Source of the DNA: Romanomermis culicivorax
Taxonomy: Eukaryota; Nematoda; Enoplea; Mermithida; Mermithidae
Reading direction: 5' to 3'
Assembly (NCBI GenBank): GCA_963922205.1
Contig: CAWUHX010000014.1
Coordinates: forward strand, 1,746,889-1,810,888
DNA length: 64,000 nt
Position numbers and translations under genes: made by a program
Part shown: piece by piece, positions 11,131 through 23,590 of the stretch
Layout: every line of letters begins with the position of its first letter
Numbering within the stretch: position 1 is the stretch's first letter
Notes under the pieces: model-generated
Database searches by the model: none
What the model was told of the DNA's origin: nothing
Seen by the model: the letters and a program-made list of their open reading frames with translations, nothing else

Positions 11131-14100
11131 AAAGATTGGCAGTAATGAACAGTCCTGCACACTGGCAGAATTTCTATCCTCTGCATGTATCAGCAGGTCT
11201 TTGCATTGTATCCATTTTCAGATGAGCCTCAGAAAGCAGAATATAATCTCTAGGAATCTATTAGCAGACAACAAACACACATTGTGGGCCAACATCTTTT
11301 CTCTTAATTTTTTCGTGTAACTGACACAGTCATCTTGAGAAAAAATGGTGTCCATTCATTCAGGTTGTTTATTTTTTGCATGAACGTCGTTCAGCGCTCT
11401 GAGGCTTATAGACTGTGGTTGTAAGTAGGTATAGCAAAAGATCACAAGAACGAGGGAATGTAAATTAAAAAACGTATATGTTGAAAGACTAGTGAATAGT
11501 AAATGATAGAAAGATACAATGCTGACTTACAGATGAAAGCTATTGTGTATTCAAAAGTTACTGGAAGTTTATTCAATTCACTGAAATTTTTTATGGTTGA
11601 ATATTAAGACCAAAGGGACAATTGAAACACTATAGTATGTTATGCTACTTTTCCTATAAGATTTGAAAGAAATTACTTTATAGTAAGCAATTCACTAATG
11701 ACTACTGTATTAACACTAGGCACAAAATCTAATTTCAGCTTTACATGGTAAATGTCTTATTGGGCTGTTTCTTGTTTCATTAAGTGTAGTATGTGATTTT
11801 CTTTAATTTGATGCTAGACTGATTTATTCATGTAAAAAAGAGCTTATTGATAGTCAAGGTTTGGATAAAATGGCAACTTTCTGGTAATTCTGATCTAGTA
11901 AAGTGGGAAATTCATCATGAGCAGAATGAGAAAACAAACCACCAGAAAATGTCCAAGTGAATAATTCATACAGAGTAATGTACAGAAAAATTACAATTTT
12001 TCACAAAATGAATTGTATGGTTTCATTTCAGTTGCAGTTAAATATGTTATTTTGAAAGGAAATTGTTTGATTGTTGATGATCAAACATGTTCTATCATTG
12101 GAGACATTATCAGGGGGGACAGAAGTGAAGTGTTAGTTTGGAGGTGAAGTGTGAGGGGCTGCAGAGAATTTGTAAGAGAACTTTTTCTGATTAATTTTAT
12201 TGTAGGAATTGAGAAAAATAAGTATAAATTGAATGTTTCTTAGTCAAATTCTGCTTCATTTCTTTCAGAATATAAAGTGACGCAGTGATAATATCCCTGC
12301 TGAGTTAACACTTGACCAACATTGAGGACACATTGGCTGAATGATTTTTGGTCAGTGTGTGGCTAAACAGAAGAACGAAAACCATTGTGACTTAGCCGTC
12401 ATACAACGTTGATAATTTTTGCAGTTAACGGATAAAACTTATGCTTGAAGTTTCATGTTACCAACTGGATCAAGACTTCCATCGGAGCCCTCTAAGTTGA
12501 TATTGGGTTTGAACTATAAGGAGAAAAAGGGCCACATTGACATTGGAATCTGTGAATACCAATGGAAGAAGTACCCAGCAAAACACTTGTGTGATTTGAT
12601 CATAGAGTATTTTCCACTCTCGAAAACAAAGTTATCTAGTCCTACCCATCCCTAAAGTAAGCAGATTTTTTATTTTCTAGTTCACATGATTTTGACTTTT
12701 TGACCTTGAATACACAAAATTAGTCAAGCTTTGTGAAAATTTATTATTGAATTTTTTTCATGCAGATCAAAATTTCCATGTGAATCCAACTCTGTGTCCT
12801 ACAACCAAAGTTGAGAGCCAGATGGTTTATAGAGTATAGATTGCATATATGTCAATAAAGTTTTACTACTTCCATTTTTAGGATGTAGAATAATTTCTAA
12901 CCATGCAGACTTTAAAGTATTGTGTGATCTTGCCTGTCGTGTGAAAATGCAGAAAAGTTATTGATGACAAAAAATAACATGGGCATTGATGTTGAACCTG
13001 GGCATCAAAGAATGATAGAGAATGAAGATCCATTTGACAGATGTGCTCAATCAGTGTGGAGTAACACTGTCAAAGGAAGAAATTATATGGCTGGTAGAAA
13101 GTTGTTGTTGTTTCTATCAATGAGTTAAATGCAAGCCATTTATAAGCATCTTACATTGACATCAAATGGTCCATGAGCCACATCAATGTTATGAGCTGTA
13201 AAAGTCTTACTGAAGGACGTAGAGATAAAAAAAATATTTTGATCCAGAAAATTCTATCAGATATTCGTAAATTTCAATTTTATATATACAAACTGTATTT
13301 TTTGATTTTTTTGTAGAGGTAGAATGATAATCAGCAATGCATATTCACAATCAAAAATCAATGGGATTAGTCTACTGATTCTGTAAAAGTGAACTTGAGC
13401 ATCAATGTTTCTTGCAAAGCTATGTTACGTTTTTCAAGTCAAGACTTGAAAGTGATGCCATTATCATATAAATGCATGCGATTTAGAGTGCATTATTATG
13501 TATTTCCTATTCCAAGGCTTCATAATTCACAGCGAATACGAACAAAGTTTTAATTTTACTTGTGTGCTTAATTTGCATTCAATAATAATGTGACCATTAT
13601 AGGAGTCGGTAAAGTGTTGACTGCAAAAAAGAAATTTATACTATTGTTCCATATGAATCAAAATTTGGGTATAAATAATTGAAACATATATAACATTTGG
13701 CCAGATACATCTTGATTAATAGAAGACAAATTTTGTGATACAACTATGGAGCATAAGCTGCCATATGGAGCATCCCTAGCTTCAGCAATAAATCGTTTGT
13801 CCGATTCATGATATATGGTCGCATACATAAAAGTTAGAGAAAAGAGTGGAAAATTTGTTTTTTTTGCAAAAATTTTCCAAATTGTCTGTGTTCGGATCAA
13901 ACTAATACAATTTGCCATGTTTTCGTTGAATTTTTGCTTGCTGTGGTTATTTTTTCCAAATTTCTAGCCACAATGTCAATAAAGCATAATGAAATTAGAC
14001 AGAAGATTCAAAGTGGGCTGAAGCTGTCAAGAATGCTCAACTGCTAAATTTAAGCTGCTCAGCTCTACGTTGTACCAAAAAGTACAACGTGAAAACCACC

Positions 14101-14464
14101 AAAAAAATCAAAAACAGTGAAATAGTAAGACTGTGGAAACAAACTGTAGTATAGGACCAAAAACTATGAAAATATCAGAAAATCGTGGCTTCTGGTAATT
14201 TCGAGCTTGTCTATGTGCAAATAAAATATACCCCGGAGACTCTGTCGACAGTTTCTTGAGAACTATCTAGCATTTAATGATGTAATTAAGTGACAAATTT
14301 TTTAATGAAATGAAGAGTGTTCTCATTACAATAAACGTTAACAGCAGGCAAAGCCAAATTTAATTTTGTCTTTGCCGTGTACTGTCTATAATACCTTACT
14401 GCTGTCTGCTTTTGACTGAAAATAATTTCCTGTCATGCTCTTGAGTTTAGTGCTGGCTGTGTGC

Positions 14465-14470
14465 TTTATT
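14465..14470 (-). terminator. Polyadenylation signal AATAAA of the 14512 receptor
   Basis: AATAAA on the minus strand, 42 bp past the stop codon, within a short AT-rich 3' region. Confidence 0.55.
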
Positions 14471-14511
14471 CAATTCAAACAAAAAACCCATTTTCAGCAT
14501 CATTACTTCAT

Positions 14512-15453
14512 TTAAGTAATGCAAGTTATCTTCGAAAGCACGTTTTTCAGGCCATTCCTGAAATCTTGCAGAGTAGCAAACATGAAAACAACAACAATGA
14601 AAGCTTCCATAACTGCAAACGGCCCCAGGTAAACACCGATTTCGAAGAGTGAGTTTCCATCTTGGCTGACCAAAATCAATGAAACCAGGCTCTGCATCAG
14701 ATTAGTTGAAACGTGCGCTAGTCCAGCTGTGGCCAAAGCTCTGGTCAATTTGTTTTGTTTCTCGAAACTAATCGCTGAAATGTTGTTGCTGGCTAATGTT
14801 GGTTTACGGATGTAGAGAATTAAATACGAATAAAAACAAACCACTGTAATTTGCACCAATACGAAAGTGGCGTATATTATGGGTGTTATGGTATATATGA
14901 GACTGCGGAACGCGCACATGGTTACATATTCGTTTTTTGGAGTAGAAATCTGTTGTCCTGTCCAAGTGATCAATCCAATCGATAAGGTGACAGCAATTTC
15001 AAAGAAAAAATAGTTCAAGCTCTTTGCCTTGTAGTAGATTGGATATACGACAGACTGAAACCTATTCAATGCAATGAAAAATGTAAGTAAAAGACTGACA
15101 ACAGCCAGAGCCTGTAAGCCAATGAAATTCCAGCAAGCTTTGGCCGACATGAATTCGTGTCCAGCTGTGATATAATTATATAGATGGTACGTATTCAGAC
15201 TGATGTAAAAAGTGGAAAGTAAAGCTTCACTGAACATCAGGGCAAAAATTTGAACGATGCCCTTATAGTGCACAGGTTTCCAAGTGGCGATTGTAGCTAG
15301 CATGGTTGTTGATGCCAGTAAATTTAGAATTGAGGTGACGACGAATATTATACTGCTGTAAAGGTGACGTTGGATTTCATCTTTAGAAAATTCTATCAAC
15401 ATTGTTTGAAGAGAACTATTCATTTCTATCATGGAAAAATTCATGGAATCCAT
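14512..15453 (-). CDS. Seven-transmembrane chemoreceptor-like GPCR, paralogue of the 9906 gene, single exon
   Basis: The product has 313 residues when started at the Met at 15453; the frame stays open to a Met at 15495, but MDSMNFSMIEMNSS aligns residue for residue with the start of the paralogue, so 15453 is preferred. The same seven segments, TM3/loop-2 cysteines and ALNRFQSVVYP motif are present, and well over half of residues are identical to the other copy. The intact frame and mostly conservative differences suggest selection on both. AATAAA on this strand lies at 14465-14470, 42 bp past the TAA. The two genes converge, tail to tail, 3.7 kb apart, so the pair arose by inverted duplication or by two insertions. 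Confidence 0.88.
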   Translation of the reverse strand: MDSMNFSMIEMNSSLQTMLIEFSKDEIQRHLYSSIIFVVTSILNLLASTTMLATIATWKPVHYKGIVQIFALMFSEALLSTFYISLNTYHLYNYITAGHEFMSAKACWNFIGLQALAVVSLLLTFFIALNRFQSVVYPIYYKAKSLNYFFFEIAVTLSIGLITWTGQQISTPKNEYVTMCAFRSLIYTITPIIYATFVLVQITVVCFYSYLILYIRKPTLASNNISAISFEKQNKLTRALATAGLAHVSTNLMQSLVSLILVSQDGNSLFEIGVYLGPFAVMEAFIVVVFMFATLQDFRNGLKNVLSKITCIT

Positions 15454-16372
15454 AATTATGGATAGTTGAATGACTCCAGAGAAAATATTGCACATATATG
15501 TATGAAATAAATAGTCAAGTGATCATATCAGAAGTCAATTCTCTCATATTCCAATTAGCTTGGCAATAATGAATAAACAGAAAAGAAAGTCACGTTTTTA
15601 CTCCACCTTGCACCTTTGCTGACCTGGCATCTGCTTGTTTAATCTTTAAATCCATTTCAAATGAGCCTCAGCATGCGAAAAAATAAAAAAAAAACTGTAT
15701 GAGTTGATTATTAAATGTCATGAACTAATATTCAATTCTTTCGAGGTGCAGTGCTTAAGTCAATCAGCAAAAAAAAAGCCACATGCCCACGTTGTTTATT
15801 CTTTATATTAGCATCTGCTTTTATCTACTTCTCAAAGCGAACTGTCACTCAAACTAGTACATGATTCACTGCTTTATGAACACTGTGATATGTAAACTTG
15901 ATGAGATCTGTTTGAGGATTTATGACCTCCAGGGAAGAAGGCCACGTGCTGGGGAATAAATCCTGAACTATCATAGAGGCTCCAAGCTAGTACTACTATT
16001 AGTGATTCTGAAGTCTAATCTAACTTCAATTTCAATGTCAAATAAACTCTATTTGAATGATGAACAAACGTAATAAAAATAAACGAAAACATAGATATGT
16101 AGTTGGGTACCATTAGTCATTTGTGTAAATTTGTCAGTTTCACACGGTGATTCGCAAGATAATATTGTTTGGTGTTCTAAGCTCCAAAAACATACACAAC
16201 ATCTCAGATTGCACTAACTGAAACAGTTGTGATAAAATCTTTCTTGTGTTTTCTTGTGTTTTAGAGTAGTAGTGTTTTTTTGTCCTTGTGCTTCGCATTT
16301 CAAGATTGTGAAGAAAGGGATCTATCTGGAAGGTTTTGCATGATTGTAAAATCTTTTTGCTTCTCCTGAGCA

Positions 16373-18205
16373 GGGTATTCTCATGTGAGAGATTTCCGAG
16401 TGAGCAAATTGCATCCTGAGCGATTCCCACGTGGGCGACTCCCAAGGGAACGATTCCCGAGTGTGTCAGAGGGTCAATTCCTCTGACCTTTGGTCCTCTA
16501 ATTACTATTCTTTTTATTTATAAAAGTTTTTTGTTGTTAAAGTGTGTTATATTATTATTAAGTAAACAAACCTGCAAAACGGTTTGTGTCACAACATTTT
16601 TGGGCTAAAAATCATAAATGGATAGTGTGAAGTTTTGCATAGACGTTCTGCATTGATGTTTGGCACGCCACGGTGCAAATTATTATTGTTGTCGTTTCCT
16701 ATTGTTTTGAATGGTGGTTGGAGAGAGAGAAACGCGTGTGCTGGTCACATTGATTTATTATATTCCTGGCATATGTTTTTGTTTACGTTTTGTTCATTGG
16801 CGCCCCACCTGGCTGAAGAAAGTTTGGCGTCATCTCCAGTTGAGGATTTAGTGAGTGTGTTTTCAGAGGCAGATAGTTCTGTCTCAGTTTTGATTGAGGT
16901 TTAGTAAGAATTGTTCCCACAGGGGGTGAGGCTGCGTGGGGCTCATGTAGTTGGTTCTGGATTCCTGTGGCTCTGTGCCCAGGGCCAGGTGGAAGTGTTA
17001 TGGGTCGAGTGGCAAGTTTGTGTTTTGTATTTGTGTTGGCACCTAACCTTTGTTATCGTTTGTTTGTCTTTTTTTCAAAAACAATCTCCATCGTAATAAG
17101 ACTTCAGCTAGGTACTGTAAGCAGTCAGGGTTTTTGAGTTCTTGCCCGGTTAGCGTCAAGGGTCGTACCACATTGGATCTCCCAAGAACTGCATCCAGGT
17201 AGCTGAGGGTATACGCCAACCAATATTGCAAGTGAGGGAATTCTCAATTGAGGGACTCCGAACGAGGATCGAGAATGTAATAACATTTTTTTCTTATTTC
17301 ACTTCTCTACCCTATATTTTTTGAATGTATTTCTTTTTTCTTTTGTTTTCTGTATGCCTTGTTTATGCTTTAATTTACATACGTTTTTACCTTTTGTCTT
17401 TTTTGCTCATAAAACAATAAATTACAAATTGTTATTTTCAATAAGCATAGTCTCCCGAATAAATATTATACAATTCATCCTCCTCTATCTCCTATTTAAT
17501 TTTATCCTTTGTGATTTGTTTGTTTTCTTATTTACTTTTCATTTTACTTTCTTTACTCCATCTTAGATTTTTGCTTACTTCTCGATCTTTCTTTTTTTCT
17601 ATCTTCCTGATTCTTATTTTTTTGTTCTTTCTTCACATTATTTTGTTATTCTTTCTTGCCGTTTTCTCCATGTTCCTTCCTTTTTTGTCATACTTTTTTC
17701 GTTTTCTTTCTTTTCTAATTCTTTCCCACCTATTTTCACTTATTCTTAATGTCTTCATTTGTTTACAGTTTCTTGCTCTTGATGTTTTGTTTGCTTCAGC
17801 TTTCTTTTGTATATGTTTTTTGTGAAGATTTTCACATTTACAGCAATGAAAGACTCGACCATGCCGAACTGTATAAGAATTATACCAGAGACTACGGTTA
17901 TTTAAAAAGACAACTTGTGATGCACTGTATCAAAAACAGATGAAGAAAAATAAGATGACAAGAAGGAATAAAATGAAAGAAAGCAGAGACAAAAGACGAA
18001 AACGTAGAAACAAACATAAACGAAAACATAAGCAGCACACAAAACGAAAGAAAAAAGAAATATACAAAGAAAAATATGAGGTTAAGAAGAAAAATATGAA
18101 GAAAGTGTTATTACATTTTTTATCGCTCGTTTAGAATTGCCCAATTGGGAATTCGCTCAGTCGGGAATTCGCTCAATTGGGAATCGCTCATTTGGGGATG
18201 CAACC
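16373..18205. mobile_element. Foldback-type element, copy A (interrupted by a solo LTR)
   Basis: The termini consist of iterated short repeats like gagcgattcccaattg and gggaattcgctcaattg, inverted at the two ends (16373-16463 plus 17231-17270, and 18115-18205). Inside each terminus lies cgagaatgtaataacat or its complement gtgttattacatttt. The arms are pyrimidine-rich (17282-17830) on the left and purine-rich (17940-18105) on the right, partly complementary. No transposase is encoded, so it is presumably non-autonomous; the 64-codon Lys/Arg frame in the right arm is a composition artefact. Confidence 0.7.
16464..17230 (+). mobile_element. Solo LTR with AGTG target duplication, nested in a foldback element
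   Basis: Same family as the LTR at 6289: opens TGTCAGAGGGTC and closes ...CCAATATTGCA. agtg at 16460-16463 is repeated at 17231-17234. The flanks belong to the terminal repeats of a foldback element, so this LTR landed after that element. Confidence 0.85.
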
Positions 18206-18442
18206 TTCTAGTTTGTCAAGTTGATCAATTTATGAACTTGAGTAAGAGTAACAATCAATAAATTGTTAGGCCCGAGTGGTAGGTTTCAGCAGTCAAAATT
18301 TCAACGGATTTACGGGAGAACCGCGCCTCCATGGCATCATGCTCTGTATGGGCTAGCCAGTCTCATTACACATTTATGAGTGTTGTCGCAGCTCTAGTAA
18401 GACATCCATTGTGTCTCTGATCTTTTTCTTCCATCCTCCCTA

Positions 18443-19042
18443 CAGTAAGGCACTCTGTGTGTCACGTACTGGCTCTTTTTCGCCTTATATGACATTTAGA
18501 TGTGGTGCCCCGAAAAAGAGCAATTTTCTCCAGACGGTCAAAAGAAAACAAGGATGAAAAAATTGAGAATAATCTTACACACACACAATCGGGCAAATTT
18601 TAACCACAAATGCTAATTGGAATTTTACATAGAAAAAAACAAAAACGTCTGATTAATCTTTTATGGTGAGAACATGTGAAGAAAGACAGTATAGAGAACA
18701 CTTGATGAAAAAAATGTTTCAGAGAAAAATGTTGAAGGTTAACACGACTTCAGGCATTAACATTACTGATAGAGCAAAGTGGCCGACTATTGTCAACTAC
18801 AAATAGGAAATTCAAATTCGGTAAATCATCGCGAAACTGTTTATTCAGTACAGGAAACGGGAAACAGCGACATTATTCTTAACTTTTTCGTCCTTCGTTT
18901 TCTCTTGACTGTCTCGAAAAAATTCCTCATGGATCTTTTCTGCAGAGATTGTTTTCGGTGCTTCAAATCTAAATATAGAAGAAAATGGAAGAGGATGCTC
19001 GTACATAAAGAGTCATCACGTGACACACAAAGTGTCTTACTG
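18443..19042. mobile_element. 600-bp non-autonomous DNA transposon with TA flanks (Tc1/mariner-like)
   Basis: The ends are CAGTAAGGCACTCTGTGTGT and, inverted, CAGTAAGACACTTTGTGTGT, each flanked by TA. Similarity between the arms continues inward for about 150 bp with interruptions (tcaaaagaaaac against tcaagagaaaac). No transposase frame is present. TA duplication and CAGT ends fit Tc1/mariner derivatives. Confidence 0.75.
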
Positions 19043-20769
19043 TAGCGAGGATAAAAGAAAAAGATCATTGGCCAATTACGAATATTTTGACAATGTTTTT
19101 TATTAATGGAGTATATGCTCAATGAACCAATAATCTGAAATGATCAATATTCATCCTTCGGGTTTCCCAATTCCATAAAGCTGAATAGGTTACATAATCG
19201 TTCTGAATAGACATACTGAGCAAAAATATTAGGACAAGATTTCGAAAATTTGGAATGAATTTACTTCACCAATCATCCGGAAGTGAAGGATATCCTTGCT
19301 GTGGAATGCCATAAGTGAAAATTGCTGGTAACTGAGCAGTTGTGCGCGTGTTGTCCTGAAAAGTAGTGATTGATCGACATGAAGTATTTCACCGGTCTGC
19401 CATACAATATAAATGCTGGTACTATCATTTTGTCAACTATCTATGCTCCTTTGCTCCTGTGTGACTCCTCAGATAGATGTTCTATTCTGAAATTTCTTGG
19501 GATACTTCATATTAACAATGTAAGAATGATAATAACAGTTAAGTTTGGGTTGCACATTACCACTATAAATCTTTCTTTTCCTGTTTTAATTTCTACATTA
19601 TTGTCAGGAAATCCTTCGATCAATACATCCCAAATCATGTGCCTATTACTCTATACATTATTCGTTATCAATAAGTTTGGAAGGGCCAATTTTAATTAAA
19701 TCTCTTGTATCCGTAGCTTCATTTAGTTAAATCATCAATGGCATTATGACAGTTTTCACTGAAATTTTATGATTTTCAACTTTAATATACAAACAAACAA
19801 TACAATTTGATAGCACAGCTGGCTAATGACTTACCACATTAGCGTGTTGTTCTAGTCGAATGCTACAACTTTATAGAGCGGAATCTACATGTGAGAGCTG
19901 ATAATCTGTTGGCTCATCGACTAGTTCCATGAAGATCAGGGCTATTGAGCTTCAGATGTGTTTGGTACAACAAATGGAGTTGCTTACAGATGTGGAGGGC
20001 TTTTTGTTTCATCTCAAGCACATATCTAGATATGAATAGAGGAAACGGCACAAGGCATGTCCGTCAAACCCTCTCGATTCTCAATAATAAACAAAACTCC
20101 GGCAACAAGTATCTTTAGGTTCCGAAATTATCATCATAACAGAACATGTCTCACTTGACTAAGTGCATTGTTTCCAGCCAACGGATTCATTGTGATCAGT
20201 AATGCTAAAGAATTATAAAATATCCATGACTTGATCTTACACAGCTCATGTAAGTTTTAACCTTGAGTTGTATTTGCGTTTACTGGAGCAGTGACACCGC
20301 TGTTGTTCTTTGTGTCTGAAATTTTACCCACAGTGGTTGTATCAAATTTTGTACAATGTGCGAAAAAAGCGTCTTCAACATGTTGCCAGTTATGCGGTTG
20401 TGAGCAAGACCTGAAATAAATTTATGAATAAAATACTGAAAAGAGATAATCTGGTGTTTGCTGAAAAGTTCAGAAATCCAAAACATCAGGTTTCGGTTGC
20501 AATGAACATGGTAATCCAGGACTCACGGTCGACAATTTCAGGAGGATTCTTATGATACTTCCCACCGAATTACATTCACGCTGGGATATACCAAACAAAA
20601 GGACGACTTAGCTCACATCGAAGATCACCAGACCAATTGTTTTCTCAGAAGTTCAGGAATTCAGAGGTGGGTGATTAATGTTAGCATATCAACACATGGA
20701 CGAACTGACATAATTCACTGTTCTCAACCCCAATTTCAAAACTCAAACTTATCGACCTGAGACCAAATG

Positions 20770-20990
20770 AAAAAGTGCTAGTCAAGAATGGCCACCTCAT
20801 ACTCGACACTGGCCCATGCTGATTATACTTCAGCATTACTCAGGAAGTACCTAAACTGGTGACTCTAAAAGCTCTATCTGTTGCTTTTCGGGGTGTTGGT
20901 ATGCTTATCATGGTTCAGCTGGTCAAACTGAAGTTTCATTCAGTCCTAAAGTTTATGCAATCCAAAAGTATCTTGAGGCCTTGTCTGGAT
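20770..20990 (+). pseudogene. Possible retropepsin-like fragment
   Basis: One frame reads KNGHLILDTGPC-stop, then FSITQEVPKLVTLKALSVA and FRGVGMLIMVQLVKLKFHSV, which has the spacing of an aspartic protease of a retroelement (DTG, then a hydrophobic-Gly-x-Gly stretch). One in-frame stop and no flanking pol domains; weak evidence. Confidence 0.25.
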
Positions 20991-23439
20991 AGCAATCCCA
21001 TACCAAAAGTTCAATGGTACTAGCTCCAGCACCAGCGATGAAGAATTTCAAAATTGAATTTTAGTGAAAACCCTTCTCATCATGGTACTTACCCACCATC
21101 CACGTATTTGCATTCTATTACAAAATTCATATGACTAGCCAGTGTCCCATCGCCATTCAGGCTTATCGAACCGCATGTGACACTGAGCAAGCTGCTTTTT
21201 GGCGAACATTCTCTCGTACAAATAAAGTTAGCGAATGCTCGACCGGCGAAAAATTCATAGAAACGACTTTCGCCAAGTTTGGAGACGTTGGGAGCTTAAA
21301 AATTGATTCGAAATTTCCTTTCTCAGAATAAGAGTCTTAACTTAACTTTGTCTCGAATCTTCCCGATCAAAAGCTCAAAAAGGACATACCTAAATCTATG
21401 AAAGTAGAATCACAATTGGCACTTGAATCTAGAATGACACTTCTATTCTTCCACACAGCACCTAAAAATTTGTATATGAACAGTACTGAGCTGAATGTTT
21501 TTTATGTTTATTTGGTATCGAACTTACTTTCGAAATAGGGAGCACAACTTTCTACTGTAAAAACTTCGAGCAGATGTATTAATATATATAGAACAGGTAC
21601 CATTGTACGAATAAAATAGGCTGAAGACAAATACATTTCATTGTGAAGGGCGTTCATGGAAAAATTCCAACAGTTTTATATTCCATTCAGTCAGCAGGGA
21701 TCATATTCACAAAATTACCCTCGAGTAGGACACACATGCAAGTAGGAAATTTCTGTATTCAAGAGAGTTGGTTAAAATGTACAGGAAGCTGTTGAGGGAA
21801 CTCCTTCATCTCTCATATTATCCAGTGTCAACGTAAGTGTGACTATACTCATCACAGCTCAACAATGGTCAGGTTCTAAATCTATGGACTGGAAAGAACT
21901 GCAGCCTTACGTATGACTAGTGTATGCCAGCTGACAACATCACTTCACAATTGTGGCAACAGGGCGCTATGTTATGCATGCCATTGTTGGAAAGACTCCA
22001 GTTACCAACACTGGCCAATGTCAGAGTAGGCATGATCAGTCAGACCATACATGCTTAACAAAACAATCCGGTTAGGTACTCATGAATCAGGAGAAACGTC
22101 ATCCCTATGCATGGACCGTGTGGAATATCAGTCGAGAAAAAGCCACGAAATTTTTTGAGTCATCTGAAATACCACAAATGTAGAAAAACAAGAAGAAGTA
22201 TAGTCGTGACAACCATTTAGTGCACTAACATTTCGGTAATTTAATGGCGTATAGAGTGAAATTTTTTTGCAATCGAACACCTCGATAAGATCTGAATTAC
22301 ATTCTTTGTTGGAAAATTTTTCAATTTTTACATGGGAGTTTTGCAAAAAAATCAATAGAATAAAATCAGAGAAAATTTCAAATACGATTTATCTTACCAA
22401 GATGCGAAATATATTACCCTAAACTAGCAAATACCGAACCACTTGACTGAAAACTACAATCGAACGATTGAGGAACTGATTAATTTTGTAGCCGCTTGGG
22501 CACAGGAAGAACTCGGGCCTACTCATATTGTCCTGGACAACTTGATTTTTGATGTTAATGCAGCGAATCCAAGACATATCATGTCCAAACATCATCTCAT
22601 GACTAGTTCAGGCTACAATATTTAACCACGATGCATCATTTGAACAGCTCTCAAGACATGAATGAAAAAAGACAATCATTGAAAATGAAATACACGTTTT
22701 CCATGAAATTCAGTGAAATCTATTAAAAGCTTGATAACGAAAGGGGTATGCCTCAACGTTCACGATAATCATCAATACTTGAACACATCAATTCTAAGAA
22801 AGATTGGACTAGATTTAACATAATGTGTAAAAGCAAATATTCTACATTTTTGACGACCAACATACACATTACAAAAATAAATGGATAGTGGAGGCTAAAC
22901 CATCTATTGCAGATGTATTCGACGTTGCTGGCTTCTTGAATAAATAGACAGCAATAACAGCAGTTGTCCTAATTTGACAGGTGTTCGAGAAAGACTAGAA
23001 GTTCTAGACACAATATGGTTTGTGAATGGTACCGGCTGGTCATGGCCCAGAATCTACAAACTCGTTCAGCAGACTTGGTACGATGCTCGTCTGCCATGAA
23101 AGCCTAGGGTTGAGGGTTGAATTTGAATACCCTCATGGAACACGAATTTTATGATACACTAAACACCACGACTTTAGATACATGACATGCATATACCCTA
23201 CAGAAGAGTTATCCATGAATAAGCACGTATTTTAAGTATAAGGTAAAGTGTGGTGACTTTGATCAGGGGCGACTTTGATCAGAGTTTGCTAAACGAATGG
23301 CATTTTACCCCTCTACAAAACATATACTTCAAAGTTTGCCACTTTAACTGTGTAGGGCGATACAGAAGGAGTAGAAAGTATGGTCGATGATGTAATACGA
23401 TTAAATTTCATTAAGCATGCAGGGCAACACAGGGGGTAT

Positions 23440-23590
23440 AGAAAGTATGCCCAAAACTTCAACTTGTAGAATTCTACTTCCATGTAGAAAGTACACTTGA
23501 AGCTTCAGCTCTAGAATTCTACATTCAAGTAGAAAGTACGCCCATAGCTTCCACCATAGTTTCTACATGGAAGTAGAATTTCACACGTTT
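23440..23590. repeat. Short tandem/palindromic repeat with gtagaattctac core
   Basis: Units of about 55 bp such as gtagaattctacttccatg-tagaaagtac occur about three times between 23464 and 23578. Each contains the palindrome tagaattcta. Confidence 0.6.

Larger units (their letters stand above)
10854..14460. other. No gene recognised between the two receptors
   Basis: After the receptor 3' end, gcaccta is repeated three times (10886-10960), then T/G low complexity, then ordinary AT-rich sequence. A 66-codon frame at 12455-12655 is unrecognised. The duplication that produced the receptor pair does not visibly extend here. Confidence 0.5.

Noticed and set aside
15454-15495. Fourteen extra N-terminal residues of the second receptor (upstream Met)
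   Set aside because: The paralogue aligns exactly from the internal Met at 15453; the extension has no counterpart.
17940-18134. Lys/Arg-rich 64-codon frame resembling a basic nuclear protein
   Set aside because: It lies in the purine-rich arm of the foldback element; composition artefact.
18779-19122. Overlapping 88- and 93-codon frames on both strands
   Set aside because: They fall in the inverted-repeat arm of the 600-bp element; no transposase motif.
21131-21331. 66-codon frame after a possible ccattcag acceptor
   Set aside because: The reading frame after the acceptor gives no recognisable domain and no partner exon was found.
22443-22625. 60-codon frame starting MTENYNRTIEELINFV
   Set aside because: Good-looking composition but no splice context, domain or paralogue could be supported.
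23064-23140. tRNA gene
   Set aside because: A B-box-like GGGTTGAATTTGAATACCC follows a possible anticodon arm, but no acceptor stem pairs; at best a decayed tRNA-derived repeat.
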